From assembly GCA_019637155.1 (NCBI GenBank), contig JAHBWE010000029.1, positions 44,531-108,530 on the forward strand: DNA of 64,000 bases, in the 5' to 3' direction. Origin of the DNA: Labilithrix sp. Its GTDB lineage: Bacteria > Myxococcota_A > Polyangia > Polyangiales > Polyangiaceae. Within the stretch, counting starts at the first letter, position 1. Each line of letters opens with the position of its first letter. Below the pieces are notes generated by a model, which was not told the origin of the DNA, did not search any database, and saw only the letters and a program-made list of their open reading frames with translations. Below are positions 40,138-48,482 of the stretch, piece after piece. Position numbers and translations under genes: made by a program.

Positions 40138-41317
40138 TCGTGCCCGCCACGTTCGACGCGGTGGCGGCGGCGCACGCCGCGCCGAAGAGCTGGAGCTGAC
40201 CGAACTCGCGATCGATCCAGTCCCAACCGCCCTCGTGGTCAGGATCGCGCGGCACGTCGAAGCCCGCGACGTTCACGGTGATGAAGTCGGGATCGTTGGG
40301 CGACGACGGCGTGACGTAGGAGCACTTCGCGACGCTGTCGCGCACGACGCCGAACGCGGCGCGCAGCTCGGCCGGGGTCTCGGCGGGGTAGTAGCGCGGG
40401 ACCGCGTTGCGCGGGCGGCCGCCGGCGATCGCCATCGCGTCGAGCGTGCTCGCGAAGCCGCCGGTGACGCCGATGCCGACGACGTACACCGGCGTGTTCC
40501 GCTCCTCTGCGATCTCGCGGATGATCGAGACGGTCGCGGCGTCGTCGAGGCAGTTCGAGCCGTCGCCCGGCCCCGACGCGTTGCACGGGTTGCCGGGGGT
40601 GACCGGCGCGGTGCACGTGCAGCTCGCGGGCTCGAGGTCCTGGTTGCAGTTCGGCGCGCCGTCGGTCGCGACGAGGATCGCGCGCGCGACGGAGCGGCGG
40701 CCGGAGGACTCGCGCGCGGCGAGCTCGATCGCGCGCGCGGTCGGCGTGCCGCCGATCGGCGTGGCGTCGCGGAACACGCGCAGGATGTTCTCGGCGTTGT
40801 CGAGCGCGGGCGCGATCGCCGCGCCCTCGGGGTCTTGCTGGCAAGCGCCGGGAGCTTCGCCCGACGCGTTGAGCACCGGATAGAAGCGCGCGCCCATCGC
40901 GATCTCTCCCGAGAACGGGGTGATGGTCTGGTCGAGCGCGTCGCGGAGCGCGGTCCAGCGCGACGTCACGCCCGGCTCGGCGACGACGTTCTGATCGAGG
41001 CGGTAGAGCATCGACCGCGATCGATCGAGCACGAACATGATCTGCGAGGTCGCGGGCGTGAACGGGAACGTGCCCGGGACGCAGCCGGTGGGCTCCTCGA
41101 TCACGTCCGGCACCGAGACGTCGGGCGTGGCGTCGACCTGCACGTCGATGCTCGCGTCGATCGCGATCGACACGTCGACGCTCGCGTCGACCGCGATCGA
41201 CACGTCGACGTCGGGGCCGAACAGTCCCGTCCGCGCGCCGCAGCTCGCGAAGGCGACGAGGACGAGCGACGCGCCGGCGCTTCGAAGAAGCAAGCGGCGC
41301 GCAGCGGAGCGACTCAC
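40097..41317 (-). CDS. VWA-domain lipoprotein
   Basis: A 406-residue lipoprotein (signal SAARRLLLRSAGASLVLVAFASC; lipobox FASC). Low-complexity DVSIA(V/I)DASVD repeats follow (about residues 35-70; 30-bp DNA units between 41131 and 41211), then a von Willebrand A domain (about 95-340) with MIDAS FVLDRSRSM, the ILVATDGAPN strand and a Cys-rich loop CNQDLEPASCTCT. VWA domains bind metal and adhesive or structural partners on the surface. This protein resembles the Myxococcus TgsA/Agg-type lipoproteins only in layout. The 3' end overlaps the TerB-like gene. Confidence 0.85.
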   Translation of the reverse strand: MSRSAARRLLLRSAGASLVLVAFASCGARTGLFGPDVDVSIAVDASVDVSIAIDASIDVQVDATPDVSVPDVIEEPTGCVPGTFPFTPATSQIMFVLDRSRSMLYRLDQNVVAEPGVTSRWTALRDALDQTITPFSGEIAMGARFYPVLNASGEAPGACQQDPEGAAIAPALDNAENILRVFRDATPIGGTPTARAIELAARESSGRRSVARAILVATDGAPNCNQDLEPASCTCTAPVTPGNPCNASGPGDGSNCLDDAATVSIIREIAEERNTPVYVVGIGVTGGFASTLDAMAIAGGRPRNAVPRYYPAETPAELRAAFGVVRDSVAKCSYVTPSSPNDPDFITVNVAGFDVPRDPDHEGGWDWIDREFGQLQLFGAACAAATASNVAGTIICDRPDAASNDR

Positions 41318-41452
41318 GGCTCAAGCTTCCTCCAATAACCCCTCCGCGTCGAATGGTTTGCGCCGTATTTCCGCGCTGCTTTCCTCGACGGAAACGATGC
41401 AGTCCGCAGCACGACCTGGTCGCGACGTTCACGGCGCGGCATGGAGCGCGCC

Positions 41453-42079
41453 ATGAACACGACGCGTCGTCAGGTCCTCCGTTCCGCCGGCATCTTCGGC
41501 GCGCTCTTCCTCTCGCGCGGCCTCGTCGCGTGCGCGCTCCCCGGCGCGGGCGAGCCGGTGGGCGGCAGCAGCGAAGCCCTCGTCGCGTGCGGCGACGCGG
41601 TCATCGGCCAGAACCATGGTCACGCGCTCGCGGTGCCGGCGGAGGACGTCGCGGAGGGCGCCGACAAGACGTATTCGATCCAGGGCGGCTCGTCGCACGA
41701 TCACCTCGTCACCGTGACGGCCGCCGACTTCGCCGAGCTCGCGACCGGCGCCTCCGTGACGATCGCGTCGACGACCGACGTCGGGCACCGCCACCCCGTC
41801 ACGGTGACGTGCGCAGCGAAGCCAGAGCCGAAGCCAGAGCCGGACGGCGCGACCGCGGCGACGATCAGCGCGAACCACGGCCACGCGCTCGTCGTCCCGA
41901 CCGAAGACGTCGCCGCCGCCGAGACGAAGACGTATTCGATCCAGGGCGCGTCCTCGCATCCGCACATCGTCACGCTCACCGCCGAGGACTTCGCCCAGCT
42001 CGCCGCCGGCGCGACCGTGACGACGGCGAGCACGACCGACGCCGGCCACGCGCACTTCGTGAAGGTCATCTGCGCGTAG
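41453..42079 (+). CDS. Tat-exported His-rich protein with internal duplication
   Basis: A 208-residue protein; the ATG at 41453 puts a twin-arginine motif TTRRQVLR at the N-terminus (an in-frame ATG at 41441 adds four residues). Two homologous ~75-residue halves follow: first NHGHALAVPAEDV...SSHDHLVTVTAADFAEL...STTDVGHRHPVTVTC, second NHGHALVVPTEDV...SSHPHIVTLTAEDFAQL...STTDAGHAHFVKVIC. Each half ends with a Cys and has paired HxH motifs, suggesting a metal- or ligand-binding site assembled before export. No family recognised. The duplication is obvious in the sequence. Confidence 0.8.
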   Translation: MNTTRRQVLRSAGIFGALFLSRGLVACALPGAGEPVGGSSEALVACGDAVIGQNHGHALAVPAEDVAEGADKTYSIQGGSSHDHLVTVTAADFAELATGASVTIASTTDVGHRHPVTVTCAAKPEPKPEPDGATAATISANHGHALVVPTEDVAAAETKTYSIQGASSHPHIVTLTAEDFAQLAAGATVTTASTTDAGHAHFVKVICA

Positions 42080-42094
42080 TAGTCTGCGCCGGCC

Positions 42095-43003
42095 ATGCGC
42101 CGTTCTTCCTTCGTCCTCTGCCTCGCCCTCTTCGCCGGCTGCCGCTGCAACGCTCCCGACGAGAAGGAGCTGCCGTCCGCCCCCGCGAGCGCGACCACGG
42201 CCGCAACGAGCGTCGCCGCGGTCCCGCGCCCGACTCCCTCCGCGGACCCCACCGCGCCGGTCGAGTGCGGGCCGGACATCGGTGAGCTCGACGTCCTCGG
42301 CAGCGCCCCGGTCGTCATCCTCGGAGAGCTCCACGGCCTCCGCGCCGCGCCGATCTTCGCCGCCGACCTCGCGTGCCGACTCGCGCTCCAGGACACGACG
42401 AAGACCGTCACGCTCGCCCTCGAGCTCCCGACGGACGAGCAGCCGCGCATCGATGCGTTCATGAAGTCGAACGGCGGCTACGGCGCGCGCCACGACCTCC
42501 TCGCCGGACCTTTCTGGACCGGCTCCCAGGACGGCCGCTCCAGCGTGGCGCGTGTCGACATGCTCGAGCTCGCGCGCGGCTACGCGCAGCGCGGCGTGCC
42601 CCTTCGCGTCGCGACGTTCGACGTCGACGGCGGCGTGCCCGCCAAGCGCGACGAAGAGATGGCGAAGCGCGTCGTCGCGCTCGCGGAGGAGAAGAAGGGT
42701 CCCGTCGTCGTCCTCGTCGGCAACCTCCACGCGCGCACGCAGCCGAGCGGGAACCAGAAGTGGATGGGCGAATTCATCCGCGACAAGATCCCGAACGTCG
42801 TCTCCTTCGACAACCGCTACGGCAGCGGAACGGCGTGGGTCTGCATCCCGGGTTGCGGCGAGCACCCGATGACGGGCCACGACGACGACGCCGCGACGAA
42901 GTGGCACTTCGAGCGCTTCTCCACCGTCGACGACAAGGGCTTCGCCGGCGCCTGGCACATCGGCCCCGCGAAGGCCTCGCCCCCGATCGTCCCGAAGAAG
43001 TAG
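42095..43003 (+). CDS. ChaN-like lipoprotein (iron-regulated/haem-binding family)
   Basis: A 302-residue lipoprotein (lipobox FAGC). A Pro/Ser/Thr-rich linker (to ~55) leads into an EreA/ChaN-like fold: VVILGELHG at about residue 74-81, ELPTDEQPRIDAFM, the helix AEEKKGPVVVLVGNLHAR (second conserved His region) and the C-terminal FERFSTVDDKGFAG. ChaN proteins bind haem and have been linked to iron handling; in others the fold degrades aminoglycosides or erythromycin, but those catalytic clusters are not clearly present. Probably envelope-located. It sits 15 bp after the His-rich Tat protein. Confidence 0.82.
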   Translation: MRRSSFVLCLALFAGCRCNAPDEKELPSAPASATTAATSVAAVPRPTPSADPTAPVECGPDIGELDVLGSAPVVILGELHGLRAAPIFAADLACRLALQDTTKTVTLALELPTDEQPRIDAFMKSNGGYGARHDLLAGPFWTGSQDGRSSVARVDMLELARGYAQRGVPLRVATFDVDGGVPAKRDEEMAKRVVALAEEKKGPVVVLVGNLHARTQPSGNQKWMGEFIRDKIPNVVSFDNRYGSGTAWVCIPGCGEHPMTGHDDDAATKWHFERFSTVDDKGFAGAWHIGPAKASPPIVPKK

Positions 43004-43005
43004 CG

Positions 43006-44451
43006 CTACGCCTCGACCTCGGGCGCTCGCCCCCAGGCGGCGGCGAGGCGGCTCTTCAGCTTCAGGTGCGGGCGCACCGCGCCGATGAAGGTGGCGACAG
43101 CGTCGCGGACCGCTTGTTCGTCGGCGGTGCCGAGGCCGCGGCCGGCGAACGCGATCTTCTCGACGATCGTCGCCGCGTCGGCGAGGCCTGGGGCGTCGCA
43201 GCCGAGGGTGTCCTTCAGCTCCTTCTCCGCGCGCGCGGCGAAGTCCGTCGCCGTCTCGCCGGCGCTGGGCTCGATGCCCGCGACCGCGAGGATCGCGAGC
43301 GCGCGGCGCCAGTGGTTCATCACGCGCGCGGTCGGGGCGACGGGCCAGAGCGGCTTCTCGAGGTGCTTGAGGAGGAACGCGCGCCGGATGGGAGGGAGCA
43401 CGACGAGGTAGAGGAACAAGAGGATCGCCGCGGTGACGAGGAGCCAGAGCAGGATGTTCAGCCCCAGCTTCGCCGCCTCCGCGGCGGCCTCGGAGGCTCC
43501 GTCCGTGTCGGGCTCGCCCATCGGATCGCCGTCCGCGCCCTCGCCCTTGCCGCCCTGGCCTCTGCCCCTGCCCTTGCCGCCCGAGCCGCTGCCGCTCCCC
43601 TTCGAGACGGACTTCCCCTTGCCCTTCGCCTTCGCGCCCTTGAGGTCCTTGCCGTCGCTCTCCCCCTCCCCCTCGCCCTGCCCCTGACCACCGCTGTCGC
43701 CCTTGTAACAGACCTTCCCGTCCTCCTCTTTGCAGTCCGGCTCCTTCGTCCGGAAGAGGTACGGCGAGACGAGCGCCGTCGCGCCGAGGACGGCGAGGGT
43801 GAAGCCCATGAGCACGAGGATGCTGCCGCGGCCCGGGCGCGCGACCGCGACGTCCGGCTGCTCCGCCGCGCGCGGGCGCGCGACCTCCTGCCAGACCGTG
43901 AGCCCGAGCGCGTTGCGCGTCGCGAGGAAGACGAGCATCCAGAACACCCCGCCCGCGAGGCAGATGATCGTGAATGCGTCCCACACCATGTGCTTCGAGC
44001 CGCCGTCGAAGGTCTTCACCGCGCCGTGCGTGTTCATCCACACGATCGCGCCGCCGACGCAGAACATCAGCGGATACCAGGAGGCGACGACGTCGAGGCG
44101 GCTCGCGATTCCCAAATAGCCGCCGTAAGCGGCAATCACCGCTATCCAGAGGAACAGCACGACCGGGCCGAGCGCGATCCCGAGCCAGGTGCCGCCGATC
44201 AGCAAGAGGAAGAAGATGGCGGTGATCGGGACGAGGCGGAACCCCGCGAGGCCGAGCGCGTTGCCGGCCAAGTGGCCAATCGCGACCGCGCCGAGGATGC
44301 CCGCGAGGATCCCCCACGCGCCCGGCTGGAGCCCGAAGCCGCCGGTGCCGAGGACGAGGGCGCACATGAAACACGCGACGCCCCACATCGAGAAGACCGC
44401 GTACGAGAGGAGCACCGGCCAGGTCCGGCGCAGCGTCGCCTTCGCGCTCAT
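43006..44451 (-). CDS. Multi-pass membrane protein with DUF4129-like C-terminus
   Basis: A 481-residue integral membrane protein with about six helices before residue 245, a Gly/Lys/Asp-rich low-complexity linker (about 250-325) and one more helix near 335-355. The last ~110 residues (VMNHWRRALAILAVAGIEPSAGETATDFAARAEKEL, ADAATIVEKIAFAGRGLGT) match a DUF4129-type domain, usually found at the end of transglutaminase-linked operons. It is the distal gene of the MoxR-DUF58 operon and overlaps the DUF58 gene by 4 bp. The role is probably a membrane partner for MoxR-driven protein maturation. Confidence 0.75.
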   Translation of the reverse strand: MSAKATLRRTWPVLLSYAVFSMWGVACFMCALVLGTGGFGLQPGAWGILAGILGAVAIGHLAGNALGLAGFRLVPITAIFFLLLIGGTWLGIALGPVVLFLWIAVIAAYGGYLGIASRLDVVASWYPLMFCVGGAIVWMNTHGAVKTFDGGSKHMVWDAFTIICLAGGVFWMLVFLATRNALGLTVWQEVARPRAAEQPDVAVARPGRGSILVLMGFTLAVLGATALVSPYLFRTKEPDCKEEDGKVCYKGDSGGQGQGEGEGESDGKDLKGAKAKGKGKSVSKGSGSGSGGKGRGRGQGGKGEGADGDPMGEPDTDGASEAAAEAAKLGLNILLWLLVTAAILLFLYLVVLPPIRRAFLLKHLEKPLWPVAPTARVMNHWRRALAILAVAGIEPSAGETATDFAARAEKELKDTLGCDAPGLADAATIVEKIAFAGRGLGTADEQAVRDAVATFIGAVRPHLKLKSRLAAAWGRAPEVEA

Positions 44452-46580
44452 GCCGACCTCCGCTGGCCCTGGTGCGCGTCGACGTGGTGCGACGAGCGGA
44501 GCGAGCCCTTGAGGCCGACGAGGCGATGGCGCCCCTCGACCAGATCGAGGCGATAGACCGCGTCGGGGCCGGCGAGGAGCGCGCCGATCGCGTTGTTGCC
44601 GACCGCGACCGCGCGCCAACGGAGCGCGACGCGGTGGGCGCGATCCTCGAGCCGCCGCTGCAGCGTCTTCACGCGCTGGAAGATGCCGTTCTCCTCTGCG
44701 CCGACAGGGTACGGGAGGAAGAAGACGCGCTTCATGAGCTCCTTCGCGCCGGCCTTGCGCCCGGTGTCGTCGTAGTCGACCCAGAGCTCCGTCACCGTGC
44801 GCGGCGGCGGTCCGAGCGCGTCGTTCGGCTCGTAGACGACCCACGTCGTCTCGCGCGCGATGCGCGACGGCATCGGCGGCGCGAGGCGCATCGAGACGAC
44901 GATCGCGTTGTCGAAGGCGACCTGCTTCCGCGCCTCCCCCGCCTGCTGCGCGAGCTGATGCTGCATCCCGAAGTCGAGCACGTGCTCGATCGGGAAGCTG
45001 GTCTGCCACTCCGCGCGCGCCCCCGCGTCGAGGGCGTGCGCGTGGCTGCCGCTCGCGGCGATGACCTCCGGCCCGAGCTGCCCCGCGTCGGAGCGGCAGA
45101 CCAGGAGGAGCGACACCTTCTCGCCCTGCTCGTTCAGGCGCTGCCCGATCGCGAGCCAGGCCTCGACCAGCGAGTCGAGCGCGTCGTCGATGACGGCGGC
45201 GTGGTTGAGCCACTCCGACGGAATCCAGGTATCGAGCGCCACGCAAACCCGTTTTGCGGAGGTCTCCTTGCTCTCCGGCGTTTTGACGATCATGCGCCCG
45301 GCGCGGAGGCTCATTTCCCAGTGAATGCGGCGCGTGTCGTCGCCGGCGACGTATTCGCGAAAACGGAAGAGGTCCTCGGTCGGGAATCGGTGCGGGCGGG
45401 AGAGGATGTCGGGCTCCTCCGTCGTCGACGGCGGCGGCGGGATGACCTCCGCGGGCCGCACCGCCGGCAAGACCCGCAATCGCGCGGTGGCGAGGGAGGC
45501 GACCTGCGAGCTCGTCACGCCGAGCAAATCGGTAAACGCGATTCGCATCGCGGGGGCGTCGTAGGTGCCGCGCGGGACGCGGCGGAGCATGACGTCGAGC
45601 GACAACCGATCTTCGCGCGACTTCGGCGGGATGACGTGGCGGACGTCGGTGTGGAGGCGCGGCGGCAGCTTGCCCTCGAGCGTGAGGAAGAACCCCGGCG
45701 GCACCGGCACGCCCTTCACCTCGAGCCGGTCCTTGACGATATCGCCCGCGCGCACGACGCCCGGCGAATACGAGCGATAGACCGCCGCTCCCCGCTCGAG
45801 GAGATCGTTCGAGAAGCGCCCCACCACGAAAGAGGTGAGGAACGACGACACCGCCGTCATCAAATAAAACGCGACGAGCGCGAGCACCGCGATGACGCCG
45901 AGGTCGGCCCATTTGTAAGCGAGGGAGAGGACGAGGAACCCGAGGCCGGTGAGGAGGAGGAGGAACCCGCGCGCGGTGAGGATGCTCGCCGAGCGCGCCC
46001 ACGCGTCGAGGCGCGTCCGCGAGGTGAGGGCGTTGGCCTTCTGGAGCAGCTTGATCTGCGCGCGCGCCTTCCGCCACGTGCCGATGAGCTGGATGAGGAG
46101 GAGCGGCGCGAGGCAGATCGACGCGAGGCCGGCGAACGCGCCGATCGTCTCCTTCACCTGGCTCGTCTCGAAGAGCGTGAGGCCCGCGCTCACGATGACG
46201 TACGGCATCAGGAAGAGCACCGCGACGTTGCCGAAGATGCGCACCAGCGACTCCGCCGGCGTGTACGTGTTCTCCTCGAGCGGATCGACGAAGAGCTTGC
46301 CGCGCTTCCACGACCACACCACCGGCAGGCCGTGCTGATCGCGCGGCGTGCCGATGAGGAGGAAGAACCCGTCGATCCAGCCGAGGATCCCGAAGATGCC
46401 GCACGAGAAGACGCTGACGATCGCGTAGATCGCGCCGACGGCGTAGCTGCCGATCACCATCCGGTGCGCCCCCGCCCAGCCGAGGAACAGCCAGCACAGG
46501 AGCACCGCCTCCTTCGAGGTCGGCGACGTGGGCATCTGCCGCTTCGCGCGGACGTTCGAGAACTGCTGCTCCTGCTCCAT
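44448..46580 (-). CDS. DUF58 protein with N-terminal TM2 domain
   Basis: A 710-residue protein fusing a TM2 membrane domain (WLFLGWAGAHRMVIGS with a second helix, residues ~20-70) to further membrane helices and a DUF58 domain (~380-560) carrying the signature RFREYVAGDDTRRIHWEMSLR near 410. DUF58 proteins occur next to MoxR AAA+ ATPases and transglutaminase-like genes and are thought to help assemble metal- or cofactor-bearing protein complexes at the membrane. The TM2 fusion is unusual. The gene overlaps the DUF4129-like gene by 4 bp and follows the MoxR ATPase in the operon. Confidence 0.88.
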   Translation of the reverse strand: MEQEQQFSNVRAKRQMPTSPTSKEAVLLCWLFLGWAGAHRMVIGSYAVGAIYAIVSVFSCGIFGILGWIDGFFLLIGTPRDQHGLPVVWSWKRGKLFVDPLEENTYTPAESLVRIFGNVAVLFLMPYVIVSAGLTLFETSQVKETIGAFAGLASICLAPLLLIQLIGTWRKARAQIKLLQKANALTSRTRLDAWARSASILTARGFLLLLTGLGFLVLSLAYKWADLGVIAVLALVAFYLMTAVSSFLTSFVVGRFSNDLLERGAAVYRSYSPGVVRAGDIVKDRLEVKGVPVPPGFFLTLEGKLPPRLHTDVRHVIPPKSREDRLSLDVMLRRVPRGTYDAPAMRIAFTDLLGVTSSQVASLATARLRVLPAVRPAEVIPPPPSTTEEPDILSRPHRFPTEDLFRFREYVAGDDTRRIHWEMSLRAGRMIVKTPESKETSAKRVCVALDTWIPSEWLNHAAVIDDALDSLVEAWLAIGQRLNEQGEKVSLLLVCRSDAGQLGPEVIAASGSHAHALDAGARAEWQTSFPIEHVLDFGMQHQLAQQAGEARKQVAFDNAIVVSMRLAPPMPSRIARETTWVVYEPNDALGPPPRTVTELWVDYDDTGRKAGAKELMKRVFFLPYPVGAEENGIFQRVKTLQRRLEDRAHRVALRWRAVAVGNNAIGALLAGPDAVYRLDLVEGRHRLVGLKGSLRSSHHVDAHQGQRRSA

Positions 46581-46589
46581 CGAGGTTCT

Positions 46590-47585
46590 TCAGCGCGGGG
46601 CGGGGACCTGCCGGACCATGTAGTCGATGTACGAGCCGCCGCTGCGCTGGCCGGAGACGACGACGCGGTGCGCGAGGACGTCGACCGCGCAGCGCTGGAG
46701 GTCGTTCGGGACGACGTGGTCGCGCCCGTCGAGCATCGCGATCGCCATCGCCATCCGGAGCCACATCAGCGTCGCGCGCGGCGACGGCGGCGTGATGCAG
46801 GCGGAGTCGGAGCGCATCGCGGTGACGACGTTCACCGCGTATTGCTTCACCTGCTCCGCGACGTAGATCGACGGGAGGAGGCGCTGCCAGCCGAGGAACT
46901 CCTCTGCGCCGAGCACGGGCTGGAGCGCGTGGATCGCGACGTCCTTGCCCATGTGCACGTCGAGCATGCGCATCTCCGCGTCCGGCGGCGGGAAGCCCAT
47001 CGAGATTCGGATCGAGAAGCGATCGAGCTGCGCGGCCGGGAGCGGGAACGTGCCGTCGTGCTCGAGCGGGTTCATCGTCGCGATGACGAGGAACGGCTGC
47101 GGCAGCACGTGGGTCGTGCCGTCGACGGTGCACTGCCCCTCCGCCATGACCTCGAGGAGTGACGACTGCGTCTTCGGCGTCGCGCGGTTGATCTCGTCGG
47201 CGAGGACGAGGTTCGCGAAGACCGGCCCCGGCACGAACTCGAACGCCTTCTTCCGCAGGTTGAAGACGTTGTTGCCGGTGATGTCGAGCGGGAGGAGGTC
47301 GGGCGTGAACTGGATCCGCTTGAAGGAGCAGTGGATCGACGCCGCGATCGAGCGCGCGAGCATCGTCTTGCCGACGCCGGGCACGTCGAGGAGGAGGACG
47401 TGACCGCCCGAGCACATCGCGGCGAGGACGCGCGAGATGACGTCGCTCTTCCCGAGGATGACGCGCTCGACGTTCTGGAGCACGGTCCGGAACTGCTCTC
47501 CGACGTGCGCGATCTTCTCGCGGTTCGGTCCCTGCGCCGCGCCCGGGTTGGACGCCATCGTTTGCGGAATCGGAGCCTGCTGCAT
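46590..47585 (-). CDS. MoxR-family AAA+ ATPase
   Basis: A 331-residue AAA+ ATPase. Walker A DVPGVGKT at 67-74, Walker B VLADEINRA at 127-135 (D129, E130), sensor 1 VIATMNPLEHDGTFPLP and the family's arginine-finger region ATPKTQSSLLEVM. MoxR ATPases act as chaperones in folding or metal insertion for proteins encoded by adjacent DUF58/transglutaminase operons. Immediately downstream of a TerB-like zinc protein and upstream of the DUF58 gene, this is a canonical MoxR-DUF58 operon with an extra first gene. Confidence 0.93.
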   Translation of the reverse strand: MQQAPIPQTMASNPGAAQGPNREKIAHVGEQFRTVLQNVERVILGKSDVISRVLAAMCSGGHVLLLDVPGVGKTMLARSIAASIHCSFKRIQFTPDLLPLDITGNNVFNLRKKAFEFVPGPVFANLVLADEINRATPKTQSSLLEVMAEGQCTVDGTTHVLPQPFLVIATMNPLEHDGTFPLPAAQLDRFSIRISMGFPPPDAEMRMLDVHMGKDVAIHALQPVLGAEEFLGWQRLLPSIYVAEQVKQYAVNVVTAMRSDSACITPPSPRATLMWLRMAMAIAMLDGRDHVVPNDLQRCAVDVLAHRVVVSGQRSGGSYIDYMVRQVPAPR

Positions 47586-47594
47586 TGTCGCCTG

Positions 47595-48407
47595 TCACCT
47601 TGCCGGAAAGAGGAAGAGGCCGATGCGCCGGAACCAGCGCTCGAACCGCCCAGAGTCGCCGAAGGAATAAAGCTCGGTCCATTCGCGGAGGCGCTCGGGA
47701 TCGATCCCCCACGCCCGCGAGAAGCCGCGGATGACGCGCATCTCGCTCTCGTCCATCTGGCCGTCGGACCACGCCATCTGGAACATCTCTTCGAGCACGC
47801 GCTCGCGATCGTTCAACGTCGGCGGCGGGTCGATCTCGGTCGGCCGCCGCACGTGGATCTCGTCCGCGGTGAGGGGCGGGATCCCGCGCTTGTCCGCCGC
47901 GCGCTGCAGCATCGCGAGGTCGTCCGCGCTCGCCTCGCCGTCCGCCGCCGCGATCGCCGCGATCGCGTAGAGCTCGTCGCGCGCGGTGCCGTACTTGCGG
48001 ATCGACATCGGCTGCGGGAGGCGCACCGTGCTCGGCGGCTTCTCCTCTTCTTCCCGCATCACCGCCGGCTCGCCCCCGGTCCCGCCCGCGCCGCCGCCGG
48101 AGAAGAGGTAGTCCGCGACGTCGAAGGTCGTCTCGATCCGCTCGCCCCGCTCGAACGCGTCGAGGACGCCCTCGACGTCCGGGAGCACGAAATACGCCTC
48201 GACGAGCTCGCCCGCGTGACGGAGCCCCTCCGCGCGTCCCCACGCGTCGAGCGCCGCCCGCATCTCTTCGCGCGTCGCCGGCGGTGCGCCGTCACCGCAC
48301 ACGTGGCACCGCGTCGAGAGGAGGACCTCGTCGTCCCAGGTCTCGATCGACGATCCTTCCACCGCCACGCGGCAGCTCTGGCAGTCGATACGGACCTCGA
48401 ATCCCAT
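47595..48407 (-). CDS. Zinc-ribbon protein with C-terminal TerB-like domain
   Basis: A 270-residue soluble protein beginning at 48407 (MGFEVRIDCQSC; an in-frame ATG at 48422 adds five residues). The N-terminus holds a four-Cys motif CQSC ... CHVCGD (residues ~9-37). A middle region rich in Glu/Pro/Gly is followed by an acidic helical bundle with AAADGEASADDLAMLQRA and AWSDGQMDESEMRVIRGF, two TerB-type ADG/SDG blocks. It opens the MoxR-DUF58-DUF4129 operon, 9 bp before the ATPase, which suggests a sensing or adaptor role in that complex. Transcription is divergent from the giant kinase gene at 48483. Confidence 0.8.
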   Translation of the reverse strand: MGFEVRIDCQSCRVAVEGSSIETWDDEVLLSTRCHVCGDGAPPATREEMRAALDAWGRAEGLRHAGELVEAYFVLPDVEGVLDAFERGERIETTFDVADYLFSGGGAGGTGGEPAVMREEEEKPPSTVRLPQPMSIRKYGTARDELYAIAAIAAADGEASADDLAMLQRAADKRGIPPLTADEIHVRRPTEIDPPPTLNDRERVLEEMFQMAWSDGQMDESEMRVIRGFSRAWGIDPERLREWTELYSFGDSGRFERWFRRIGLFLFPAR

Positions 48408-48482
48408 GGGCGCCCGAAGCATAACCACTCGGATGCCCGTTCGGCGGAACCTTCCTCCTCCCGGACGCAGTAATCTGGGTCC

